Shown here: positions 17,363 to 25,460 of the stretch, piece by piece
Position numbering within the stretch: position 1 is the first letter of the stretch
How the letters are laid out: each line of letters starts with the position of its first letter
From: Muribaculaceae bacterium
GTDB taxonomy: Bacteria > Bacteroidota > Bacteroidia > Bacteroidales > G3-4614
Reading direction: 5' to 3'
NCBI GenBank assembly: GCA_017546805.1
Contig: JAFYRT010000036.1
Location: forward strand, 1-54,488
DNA: 54,488 nucleotides
Translations under genes and position numbers: made by a program
Notes under the pieces: model-generated
Told to the model about the DNA's origin: nothing
Databases searched by the model: none
Seen by the model: only the letters and a program-made list of their open reading frames with translations

Positions 17363-20300
17363 ATGAAAAATTTTTTAATTAGCACACTTGTAATTATTGC
17401 CACAATGGCATTCGGCAATGCATATGCCGATTGTACTTTTGGCAACTACGCTTCAAGTGGAAGAAGTCTTGTATCGTTTGGACTTACAGACGGAACTACA
17501 ACCACAAGCGTTTCGGTAAACCAAACGACTTCAGGTTCGATTTACTACAATCGTAAATCGACAGTGTTTGAAACATCTCCCGGCGAAGAGATTAGATTCT
17601 CTGACCTTACATGGAACGGAGCATGGATGCACGGTTACCTCTACATCGACTATAATGGAGACGGCGAGTTTAACCAAACTCTTAATGCCAATGGCACAAC
17701 AGGAGGCGAGGTTGTTAGTTACTCATACTACAACTCTATGAATAGTGCCGGTGCTTCTGCAAGTGATGGTGCTGGATTGCCAAATGCAACCATCATGCCT
17801 AAATTTGTTATTCCCGCTGACATTGCGGCAGGTACATACACTGCTCGTTTTAAAGTGGACTGGAACAGTTTGGATCCCTGTGGAAACAGTGCATCAAACA
17901 ACAACATCGCTAAAAACGGAGGTTGTGTGGTTGACTTCTCAATTAAAGTAAACGCTCCTAAAGATATGGAGCTGGTTTCTGTTTCTGTAGACAAACGTTC
18001 GGGCGAGGTTAATTGCGGTGAAAAAAAGATTATTCTTGCATCGGTTAATGTTAAAGCTGACGGTGGATTGAATCCTTTTACAGTTACAGGTTTTTCCGTA
18101 AAATTCAACGGAACAAAATCAACAGATATAAGCAACCTTCGTTGGATTTACTCAACTTCAGGAACTCTAACCACTGAAGTTATTGCTGAGAAAGCTAATT
18201 TTTCTCGCAACAGTGCAAAATTTACAGCAGAAAAAACATTGGCACACGGAAACAACTATTTCCTATTTGTTGCAGACGTATCTAATGATGCTGCCATTGG
18301 CAACTCTATCAAAGTAACAATAAACAACATTACAATTTCCGGAGCAGATCAAAGTGCTAACGACCCGGGAACAGGAGAGTATATTGTTTCAAATATTGTT
18401 GACTACACTAAAGGCAATGCTATTTGGTTTGACACTCCAAACTCTTCAACTGCAGGCGTGGCGATATGGAATACCAACGATTTTAGTTCAACCTCAACCA
18501 ATCCCGACCAAAACTGGGAGAAAAAATCATTCCCAATTGGTAACGGTTCGTTAGGAGCCACTATCATGGGAGCTGTTAACAAAGAGCGCGTTGTGATGAA
18601 CGAAAAGACTCTTTGGAAAGGTGGTCCCGGCACAGGCGTTACAAACTACTGGAACATGAACAAAACTGTTTCATCTTCTACTCTACAACAAGTTCGTAAC
18701 TACTTGGTACAAGGCAACAACTCTTCGGCTCACTCATTGGTACAAAGCAACTATAACGGAACAGTAAGCTACAACAAAAACGTATTCGGTACTTTCACAA
18801 TGATGGGAGAGGCTTACGTTGAGACAGGTATCAATGAGAGCAACGTAACAAACTATAAGAGAATCATGAACATGGACTCTTCAATGGTTGTTGTAAAATT
18901 TGATGCTAACGGAATTGGCTACACTCGCAAATATTTCTGTTCATACCCCGATAGTGTTATGGTATGGAAATATCAATCAAAAGGAGGAACTCAAAATCTA
19001 ACATTCTCATTCAACTGCCCTCAAATAGTAAATTCTGTCTCTGAGGTTGATGGAGGTTTGTTATACAACTGCGCTATCGACAACAACGGCATGAAATGGG
19101 CTATGCGAGTATATGTTCGCACAAATGGCGGAGGTAGTGTTACCACAAACGCTTCGGCAAGAACCATTACCGTATCGGGTTCTACAGACGTTGACTTCAT
19201 TATTGCGGCAGACACCGACTATAAGATGAACTTCAACCCGTCGTTCACCGACAGCAAAGCTTACGTTGGAGTTGACCCAATAGCAAGTGTAAACAACGTT
19301 ATCAACGCAGCAAAAGCAAAATCATACAACGAATTGTTTAACAACCACAGAGAGGACTACTGTTCAATATTCGACAGAGTAAAAATATCAATCAACCCCT
19401 CTGAGTCGTTCGAAAACCTTCCAACACCAACTCGTTTGGCTAACTACCGCAGTGGAACATTAGACCACGAATTGGAGGCTCTATACTTCCAATACGGACG
19501 TTACTTGTTGATTGCTTGTTCTCGTGCAGGAAACATGCCAGCCAACCTTCAAGGTATGTGGAACAACAACATCGATGGTCCTTGGCGCGTTGACTACCAC
19601 AACAACATCAACCTACAAATGAACTATTGGCCTGCAACATGTACAAATATGCTGGAGTGCTACCAACCATTCATCGACTACGTCAGAGGATTGGTTAAAC
19701 CAGGAGAGCGCACAGCTCAAGCATACTACGGCGCAAGAGGATGGACTGCTGAGGTTTCAACAAACATCTTCGGATTTACAGCTCCTCTTATCGACAGCGA
19801 TATGAGCTGGAACTACAACCCAACTGCAGGCCCTTGGTTGACTACTCAAATTTGGGAGTACTACGACTATACTCGCGACAAAGAGTGGTTGGCAGAAGTT
19901 GGATACGACATCATCAAATCAAGTGCAAACTTCGTATCTGACCTTCTATACTATGCAAACGGTTCTTACACTTCTGCACCTTCATACTCTCCCGAGCATG
20001 GAACTTGCGACCTTGGAGCAACATACGCAAATGCCGTTACTCGCGAGGTTTTGATTGAGGCTATCAAAGCAGCAGAGATTCTTGGTAAAGATGCCAACTT
20101 GGTTGCTGAGTGGAAAGAGAAACTAAACAACATGTACCCATATCAAATTGGACGTTACGGACAACTTCAAGAGTGGTACAAAGATATTGACACTTACGGC
20201 GACCAACACCGTCACACAAACCACTTGTTTGGTCTGCACCCGGGTAGCACAGTCAACCCAATAACAACTCCTGCATTGGCAGAGGCATGTAAAGAGACAC

Positions 20301-21052
20301 TTCGTCAACGTGGCGATGCTGCAACAGGATGGAGTATGGGTTGGAAACTTAACCACTGGGCTCGTCTTCAAGACGGAGACCACGCATACACTCTATTCAA
20401 AAACCTTTTGAAAGAGGGAACAATGGATAACATGTGGGATACACACCCACCATTCCAAATTGACGGAAACTTTGGAGGAACAGCAGGAATCTCTGAATTG
20501 TTCTTGCAAAGCCAAATGGATACATTGTATGTACTTCCCGCACTTCCATCTGATTGGAAAGAGGGAGCTATAACAGGTCTTCTTGCTCGCGGAAACTTCA
20601 CTGTTGACATCTACTATGCAAACAACGCATTGGATTACGCATTGATTACTTCTAATATGGGCGAAGAGTGTCGCATACGCTATGCAGGAAAAACAATGTC
20701 ATTCCCAACCACAAAAGGAGAACAATACCGTATCACATTAGAAAACGGACAGCTTAAATCAGAGGTTACAGGAATAAGACCTACTATAAGCGAAAGTGCA
20801 AAGGAGGGCAATGTAAAGGTTTTTCCGAACCCCAACGAGGGAACATTCACAGTTCAAGTAAAAGGTGCTGTAAGAGGAGACGTTAATCTTCAAGTTTTCT
20901 CGACTTTGGGGCAACAAATAGAAAACATTACCATCAATAAAGAGAGTGACATAGTAAACGTTCCTTTTAACTGCAACATAAGCAAAGGCAACTACATTGT
21001 TAAAGTTAACGGAAAAGGAATCTCTGAAACTCAAAAATTCATGGTAAAATAA
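17363..21052 (+). CDS. Secreted GH95-family glycosidase (alpha-L-fucosidase type) with T9SS sorting domain
   Basis: This 1229-residue protein begins with a signal peptide (cleavage after about Ala22). A beta-domain resembling GEVED modules follows (about 23-195, motif YIDYNGDGEF), then a second beta-domain (about 198-345), the GH95 catalytic region (about 350-1140), and a type A T9SS C-terminal domain (about 1150-1229, VFPNPNEGTF). GH95 enzymes are inverting alpha-1,2-L-fucosidases or alpha-L-galactosidases. The expected catalytic residues are present: Asn748 and Asn750 in NNINLQMNYW, Glu878 in SPEHGT and Asp1034 in FQIDGNFGG. It stands alone with its own promoter and terminator, with no SusC/D pair nearby, so it is probably displayed on the surface or released for host or plant glycans. 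Confidence 0.92.
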   Translation: MKNFLISTLVIIATMAFGNAYADCTFGNYASSGRSLVSFGLTDGTTTTSVSVNQTTSGSIYYNRKSTVFETSPGEEIRFSDLTWNGAWMHGYLYIDYNGDGEFNQTLNANGTTGGEVVSYSYYNSMNSAGASASDGAGLPNATIMPKFVIPADIAAGTYTARFKVDWNSLDPCGNSASNNNIAKNGGCVVDFSIKVNAPKDMELVSVSVDKRSGEVNCGEKKIILASVNVKADGGLNPFTVTGFSVKFNGTKSTDISNLRWIYSTSGTLTTEVIAEKANFSRNSAKFTAEKTLAHGNNYFLFVADVSNDAAIGNSIKVTINNITISGADQSANDPGTGEYIVSNIVDYTKGNAIWFDTPNSSTAGVAIWNTNDFSSTSTNPDQNWEKKSFPIGNGSLGATIMGAVNKERVVMNEKTLWKGGPGTGVTNYWNMNKTVSSSTLQQVRNYLVQGNNSSAHSLVQSNYNGTVSYNKNVFGTFTMMGEAYVETGINESNVTNYKRIMNMDSSMVVVKFDANGIGYTRKYFCSYPDSVMVWKYQSKGGTQNLTFSFNCPQIVNSVSEVDGGLLYNCAIDNNGMKWAMRVYVRTNGGGSVTTNASARTITVSGSTDVDFIIAADTDYKMNFNPSFTDSKAYVGVDPIASVNNVINAAKAKSYNELFNNHREDYCSIFDRVKISINPSESFENLPTPTRLANYRSGTLDHELEALYFQYGRYLLIACSRAGNMPANLQGMWNNNIDGPWRVDYHNNINLQMNYWPATCTNMLECYQPFIDYVRGLVKPGERTAQAYYGARGWTAEVSTNIFGFTAPLIDSDMSWNYNPTAGPWLTTQIWEYYDYTRDKEWLAEVGYDIIKSSANFVSDLLYYANGSYTSAPSYSPEHGTCDLGATYANAVTREVLIEAIKAAEILGKDANLVAEWKEKLNNMYPYQIGRYGQLQEWYKDIDTYGDQHRHTNHLFGLHPGSTVNPITTPALAEACKETLRQRGDAATGWSMGWKLNHWARLQDGDHAYTLFKNLLKEGTMDNMWDTHPPFQIDGNFGGTAGISELFLQSQMDTLYVLPALPSDWKEGAITGLLARGNFTVDIYYANNALDYALITSNMGEECRIRYAGKTMSFPTTKGEQYRITLENGQLKSEVTGIRPTISESAKEGNVKVFPNPNEGTFTVQVKGAVRGDVNLQVFSTLGQQIENITINKESDIVNVPFNCNISKGNYIVKVNGKGISETQKFMVK

Positions 21053-21074
21053 TAAAGGTCTTTACTTTTTAGGG

Positions 21075-21111
21075 AAAGCAATCGGGTTATACAACTCGAT
21101 TGCTTTTTTTT
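21075..21111. terminator. Bidirectional terminator between GH95 and EamA genes
   Basis: AAAGCAATCG-GTT pairs with AAC-CGATTGCTTT around a short loop and is followed by T residues on the plus strand. It separates two convergent genes. Confidence 0.75.
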
Positions 21112-21160
21112 GCAATAATACATGGTAAATGTATATATTAAGTAATGTGCTATAAAAAGG

Positions 21161-22057
21161 CTATCTCTTACGAGCTTTGTCCATAAAAAACAACCCGCAC
21201 AATATAAGTGCAGCACCCACCATAGCCAAACCTGTAATCTTTTCTCCTAAAAATATGGCAGATGTTATTACTGCAACAACAGGATTAAGATAAAGAAAAT
21301 TTGTTGCTCTCACAGTGCCTATTCTCTTCATGCACCAGTTCCAGCCCATAAAGCACAACATCGACGCAACACATCCCAAAAAAAGGATATTACCCCAAAC
21401 AACTGCCCCACCCGACAGCAAAATATCATAATTGACACCACGCGCCAAAAGCCATGGTATAATGGTTATCAATCCATATCCAAAAACTTTGCGTGTAATA
21501 AGCATATTGGAGTAGCTACTCTGCAACCTTTTTATAATAAGAGAATAAAATGCCCAACAAAGACATGCGGCAATAGCCAACAAATCTCCAACAGGAGAGA
21601 GCTTAAGAATAAAGTTGCCATTAAAGACTACCAATGCCATACCTAAAAAGGATATAACCGAACCTAACAACGCCGACTTAGCCATACGTTCGCTCGGATA
21701 GAAAGCCCCAACAATAAAGTTTGTAACAATTGGAGTAAGACATACTATTAATGCAACATTCGAACAGTATCCATAGGCAATGGCATAATTTTCTGTAATA
21801 AAATACAACGAGCCACCGGTCAAACCCAGCAACAGAGCAAGAGCCTCATCTTTTAAGTTATCCATAAATAACTTTCTGCCCGATAGTGGCAATATAAGAA
21901 GATAGGCAAGAATAAAACGGAACAAGAAAATTTCATCGGGACGCAATCCCGAATTTATCAACAGTTTGGTTTGCACAAAGGTACACCCCCATATAACTAT
22001 TATCACAAACGAGGTGACATATACTAAATAATCAGATATTTTCTTTTGGTTCTCCAT
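21161..22057 (-). CDS. EamA/DMT family transporter
   Basis: Ten predicted membrane helices in two EamA halves place this in the drug/metabolite transporter superfamily, typically exporters of amino acids or other metabolites. I choose the ATG at 22057 (MENQKKISDYLVY), giving 298 residues, because the extra N-terminal residues of the longer frame overlap the promoter-like sequence GAACTTTGCACCC. Typical motifs are WGCTFVQTKLL in helix 1 and YLNPVVAVITSAIFLGEKIT near the end. The substrate is unknown. It is convergent with the GH95 gene and divergent from the mannose-1-phosphate guanylyltransferase. Confidence 0.88.
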   Translation of the reverse strand: MENQKKISDYLVYVTSFVIIVIWGCTFVQTKLLINSGLRPDEIFLFRFILAYLLILPLSGRKLFMDNLKDEALALLLGLTGGSLYFITENYAIAYGYCSNVALIVCLTPIVTNFIVGAFYPSERMAKSALLGSVISFLGMALVVFNGNFILKLSPVGDLLAIAACLCWAFYSLIIKRLQSSYSNMLITRKVFGYGLITIIPWLLARGVNYDILLSGGAVVWGNILFLGCVASMLCFMGWNWCMKRIGTVRATNFLYLNPVVAVITSAIFLGEKITGLAMVGAALILCGLFFMDKARKR

Positions 22058-22226
22058 AATATATATACTCCTATGCTCTTTTATATTTTCGGGTGCAAAG
22101 TTCGAGAAAAAACTAAAAACATACAATAGTGTTATATAAAGAGAGGTTATACAATCAAATATTTGTTACGGAGAAAATAGCGTTAATAAAAAACTTAAAT
22201 TTCTTTTTTTTGCCAAAGAATAGTTT

Positions 22227-22234
22227 TATATTTG
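22227..22234 (+). promoter_or_regulatory. Promoter -7 box for mannose-1-phosphate guanylyltransferase
   Basis: TATATTTG matches TAnnTTTG and lies 43 bases before the ATG at 22278. A T-rich tract precedes it. Confidence 0.55.
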
Positions 22235-22277
22235 TGGTATATGACAAACCTACTTGTATAGCGAAAACCAATATACT

Positions 22278-23336
22278 ATGGAAAAATATTGCATTATAAT
22301 GGCAGGAGGAATTGGAAGCAGGTTCTGGCCTGTATCGCGTCCTGAAATGCCTAAACAATTTCTCGACTTTTTGGGGACAGGCAGAACACTACTGCAAACC
22401 ACATTTGAGAGATACCTGTCGCTCTTCCCAAAAGAGAATATTTTTGTTGCAACAAACCACATATACAAGAATATAGTAAAGGAGCAGATTGACATAGCAG
22501 AGGAGAATATCTTATGTGAGCCTGCAAGAAAGAACACAGCACCGTGTATTGCATTTGCCACATATCATATTAGCAAAATCAACCCCGAATCGGTGTTGGT
22601 GTTTGCACCTTGCGATCACCTTATACTACGCAAAGAGGCATTTTGTGCCGCAGTGGAAAAGGCCATGGGATTTGCCGAAACCCACGATGTTCTGCTAACA
22701 ATAGGAATAAAACCGACCCGACCCGAAACTGGTTATGGTTATATACAGGTAACCGACCATATTGAGGATGGAGTAAATGAGGTTAAAACATTTACCGAGA
22801 AACCTAACCGTGAGTTGGCAGAGATATTCGTGGAGAGCGGAGAGTTCTTCTGGAACTCAGGAATCTTCATTTGGCGCACCGACGTTATCAAAGAGGCTCT
22901 GCAACGTCACATCCCCGAAATCACATCACGCCTCGATGCAGATGAGAACAAATTCAATACTCCCGAAGAGACAGAATTTATTAACGAAGTCTTCCCAACA
23001 ATACCCAATATATCAATTGACTTTGCCCTAATGGAAAAGGCAAGGAACGTATATGTATTGTGTGCTGAGTTTGGTTGGACCGACATAGGTACATGGGATT
23101 CGCTATACGACATCTCAAGGAAAGACCACCGAGGCAATGCAGACCTTGGCAATACCCTCATATATGATAGTTCAAATAATATCATTGCTGTTAAGCCGGG
23201 CAAAATGGCAGTGGTTGAGGGGTTGGAAAATTTCATTATTGCCGACTCTGACGATGCCCTATTGATTTGCAAGAAGGGCGACGAAAATCGCTTGCGTCAA
23301 ATTTTTAACGATGTAAATACAAAGTTTAAGAAGTGA
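22278..23336 (+). CDS. Mannose-1-phosphate guanylyltransferase
   Basis: The enzyme makes GDP-mannose from GTP and mannose-1-phosphate, feeding glycans and GDP-fucose. The 352-residue product starts MEKYCIIMAGG at the ATG at 22278; the longer frame would need a TTG start. The nucleotidyltransferase signature IMAGGIGSRFWPVSRP is followed by PKQFLDF, and ETGYGYIQ, FTEKPNRELA and FFWNSGIFIW are typical of the family. There is no C-terminal phosphomannose isomerase domain. The gene appears monocistronic. The symbol manC or rfbM is often used for this short form. Confidence 0.94.
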   Translation: MEKYCIIMAGGIGSRFWPVSRPEMPKQFLDFLGTGRTLLQTTFERYLSLFPKENIFVATNHIYKNIVKEQIDIAEENILCEPARKNTAPCIAFATYHISKINPESVLVFAPCDHLILRKEAFCAAVEKAMGFAETHDVLLTIGIKPTRPETGYGYIQVTDHIEDGVNEVKTFTEKPNRELAEIFVESGEFFWNSGIFIWRTDVIKEALQRHIPEITSRLDADENKFNTPEETEFINEVFPTIPNISIDFALMEKARNVYVLCAEFGWTDIGTWDSLYDISRKDHRGNADLGNTLIYDSSNNIIAVKPGKMAVVEGLENFIIADSDDALLICKKGDENRLRQIFNDVNTKFKK

Positions 23337-23383
23337 AAGGAATAAATTAATCAACAAGGCTTATTATTTATAATATTTTATTG

Positions 23384-23391
23384 TATATTTG
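23384..23391 (+). promoter_or_regulatory. Promoter -7 box of the radical SAM/peptide unit
   Basis: TATATTTG matches TAnnTTTG. A transcript starting near 23400 would carry about 265 nt of leader, including the long hairpin at 23489-23616, before the radical SAM gene at 23667. A second TATATTTG occurs inside the hairpin at 23576-23583. Confidence 0.55.
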
Positions 23392-23488
23392 TTGCGCTAA
23401 AAAACAAAAAAAAGAAATATATAGAAAGAGATTTATTTTTTAGATATATAATTAACGACATATTATAAAAGACGTCAACTTTTGTTTG

Positions 23489-23638
23489 TGCATCTTGAAA
23501 CCTGAACAATTTCTAAGAATGTAGCACAATGAATAAAGGTGATGTCCGCGTTGTCTTACAACGTGGACTTTATTCTATATTTGTGCTACAAGGTAAGTTC
23601 AGGACCGCAAGATGCAAATAAAGGATTTTGTCCGCGTT
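23489..23638 (+). ncRNA. Long structured leader RNA or small RNA upstream of the radical SAM gene
   Basis: Bases 23489-23616 fold into one extended hairpin of five perfect or near-perfect helices: TGCATCTTG (23489-23497) with 23608-23616; CCTGAAC (23501-23507) with 23597-23603; TGTAGCACAA (23520-23529) with 23581-23590; GAATAAA (23531-23537) with 23569-23575; and GTCCGCGTTGT (23544-23554) with 23558-23568 through one G-U pair. The motif AATAAAGG-N4/5-GTCCGCGTT at 23532-23552 recurs directly at 23618-23638, followed by T residues. AACGTGGAC (23560-23568) could therefore pair with either copy, a switch-like design. It could be a regulatory leader, a stand-alone small RNA or a 6S-like RNA. No reverse transcriptase is nearby, which argues against a retron. 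Confidence 0.5.
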
Positions 23639-23666
23639 TTTTATTTGTGTCTTAAGCAATAAATTT

Positions 23667-25232
23667 ATGACACAAAAAGATTATTTCAGACCTGAATGGA
23701 CCTGTGGTAGGTACAACCGTAAGGCAGAAGTTGCCATTTATTATAATCTTATAACAGGTATTAGTTATTTCTTCGAAAGCTATTCAGCAATGGTTATGGG
23801 AGAAATTATATCTCTTCCCAAGAACTCTAATTTCCATGTTGAAAAAATTTCTGAAAAATTAGATATATCAATTGAGAGTTTATTGCCTTTTTTTGAGGAA
23901 TTAGAGCAATTAGGTCTTATATCCTCTGTTCCTCCAACTCAAAATATTATATCGGAATACCGTAACAGAGTTAGCAAATACAATAGAGAACTCTCTTATT
24001 CTTTAAACAACAGAGAGACTAAAGAGAAACTTCCATACGAGATTTCAAATGCTGAGCGATTATACACTCAAAAGGTAGGAGGAATAACAAGTGTGATGTT
24101 TGAGCTAACATATCGTTGCAGCGAAAAATGTATTCATTGTTATAATATTGGAGCAACTCGCAATGATAATGAAAACAGCAAGCGCGGAGAAAGAGCAGAA
24201 TTAAGTTTAGAAGAGTATAAACAACTTATAGATGATCTGTATGAGCAAGGCTTAGTAAAAGTTTGTTTAACAGGAGGAGATCCGTTCTCTAAATCGTTTG
24301 TTTGGGAAATTATCGATTATTTGTATAAAAAGGGGATTGCTTTTGATGTATTTACAAATGGGCAAAGCATAATAAATGATTGTAAACGACTTGCCGATTA
24401 CTATCCTCGTTTAGTGGGAGTCTCTATATACAGCGGAATAGCAGAAGTCCACGACTATATAACTCGAATAAAAGGCTCTTGGGAACGCTCTATGTATGTT
24501 ATTCGAGAATTATCTTCATTGGCTGTACCCCTTAATATAAAATGCTGTATCATGCGACCAAATGTAAAATCGTATTTCTTGGTCGCAGATATTGCAAAAG
24601 AGTATGGAGCTATTCCTCAGTTTGAAGTAAATCTTACCGATTCAATTGATGGAGATACTTGTGTGAGCAAATATCTGAGAATGACACACGAGCAACTTGA
24701 AATAGTTTTAAGGGATAATAATACTCCAATGTATGTTGGAGAAGAGGCTCCAAACTATGGAGGACAGAAAAAGGATATGAAACAAAATCCTTGTGGTGCC
24801 GGAGAAAATTCTTTATGTATCACACCCGAAGGAAATGTAATCCCTTGTTGTGCTTTTCATACTCTCTTTGGAAATGTAAGAGAAAAACAACTCTCGGAAA
24901 TATTGAAAGATAATAAAGATAGAGAATATTGGTTAGGATTGACACTAAACGACTATACAGATTGTGGGAAACTTGAATATTGTGCATATTGCAATTTATG
25001 TCCAGGCAACAACTTTATAGAACATGGGACTCCGCTAAAAGCCTCAGAAGTAAATTGTTATATGGCTAAAAATAGATATGAACTATCTAAAAATCTAAAA
25101 CAAGGTAATGACCCTTTGCAAGGAAAAAGTCTAAGAGAGAGACTTGCAGAATTACCTGACTATGTGCCAACAACACTTAAAAGAGAAATGTCACAGAATT
25201 TTTGTGATATGAATTTAAAGGTAGGTGGGTAA
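23667..25232 (+). CDS. Radical SAM/SPASM protein, candidate peptide-modifying enzyme
   Basis: I start at the ATG at 23667 (MTQKDYFRPEW; 521 residues), since the longer frame needs TTG and runs into the leader RNA. The N-terminal 100 or so residues include a winged-helix-like stretch (VEKISEKLDISIESLLPFFE), reminiscent of RiPP recognition elements. The radical SAM core has the CxxxCxxC cluster motif at Cys151, Cys155 and Cys158 (CSEKCIHC), then LTGGDPF. A SPASM region follows with Cys376, Cys384, Cys394, Cys395, Cys433, Cys439, Cys442, Cys445 and Cys464, enough for auxiliary clusters. Such proteins form thioether or carbon-carbon links in peptides. A 34-codon peptide gene follows after 47 bases, supporting that role. 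The target chemistry is unknown. Confidence 0.85.
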   Translation: MTQKDYFRPEWTCGRYNRKAEVAIYYNLITGISYFFESYSAMVMGEIISLPKNSNFHVEKISEKLDISIESLLPFFEELEQLGLISSVPPTQNIISEYRNRVSKYNRELSYSLNNRETKEKLPYEISNAERLYTQKVGGITSVMFELTYRCSEKCIHCYNIGATRNDNENSKRGERAELSLEEYKQLIDDLYEQGLVKVCLTGGDPFSKSFVWEIIDYLYKKGIAFDVFTNGQSIINDCKRLADYYPRLVGVSIYSGIAEVHDYITRIKGSWERSMYVIRELSSLAVPLNIKCCIMRPNVKSYFLVADIAKEYGAIPQFEVNLTDSIDGDTCVSKYLRMTHEQLEIVLRDNNTPMYVGEEAPNYGGQKKDMKQNPCGAGENSLCITPEGNVIPCCAFHTLFGNVREKQLSEILKDNKDREYWLGLTLNDYTDCGKLEYCAYCNLCPGNNFIEHGTPLKASEVNCYMAKNRYELSKNLKQGNDPLQGKSLRERLAELPDYVPTTLKREMSQNFCDMNLKVGG

Positions 25233-25279
25233 ATGTAATTCCCCAAGAAATATTACTATAACTAAAAATTCTAACAATC

Positions 25280-25384
25280 ATGAAAGTAGGATTGAAAATT
25301 AGCGCTGCTTCTTCAGTAGTAGGAATGTCAAATTGTCCTAAAAATTCTGAAGCTCAATGCGGTATAATGTATCGTTCTTATTAA
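25280..25384 (+). CDS. Candidate RiPP precursor peptide, 34 residues, two cysteines
   Basis: A small gene starts with ATG at 25280 and ends with TAA at 25382-25384. It encodes a lysine-containing N-terminus (MKVGLKISAASSVVGMS) and a tail with Cys19 and Cys27 separated by seven residues, then GIMYRSY. It sits 47 bases after the radical SAM/SPASM stop codon and before the next gene of the unit, the usual place of a modified-peptide precursor. There is no double-Gly leader site. The end of the gene and the following bases form a hairpin (25357-25409), and a stronger one follows (25415-25437). The precursor role is inferred from position, size and cysteines; I know of no matching described family. 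Confidence 0.6.
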   Translation: MKVGLKISAASSVVGMSNCPKNSEAQCGIMYRSY

Positions 25385-25409
25385 TAAAGTACATACAAAT
25401 ATACCGCAT
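25357..25409 (+). other. Hairpin spanning the end of the precursor gene
   Basis: ATGCGGTATA (25357-25366) is perfectly complementary to TATACCGCAT (25400-25409), leaving a 33-nt loop that contains the stop codon. It may stabilise the peptide mRNA or limit readthrough. Confidence 0.45.
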
Positions 25410-25414
25410 AATTT

Positions 25415-25437
25415 AGGTGCAGAGTTTGTCTGCACCT
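25415..25437 (+). terminator. Intercistronic hairpin, possible partial terminator
   Basis: AGGTGCAGA pairs with TCTGCACCT around the loop GTTTG, followed only by TTTA. The short T run suggests partial termination or mRNA end protection, which would keep the peptide transcript above that of downstream genes, as seen in other small-peptide operons. Confidence 0.5.
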
Positions 25438-25460
25438 TTAAACTATTAAAAGAACTAACT

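Noticed and set aside
17728..18135. Minus-strand frame of 135 codons inside the GH95 gene
   Set aside because: It is antisense to a beta-domain of a confident gene with matching codon use on the other strand.
23489..23638. Retron-type msr-msd reading of the long hairpin
   Set aside because: No reverse transcriptase gene is adjacent and the branching guanosine context with flanking a1/a2 repeats is not evident; a leader or small RNA explains the pairing better.
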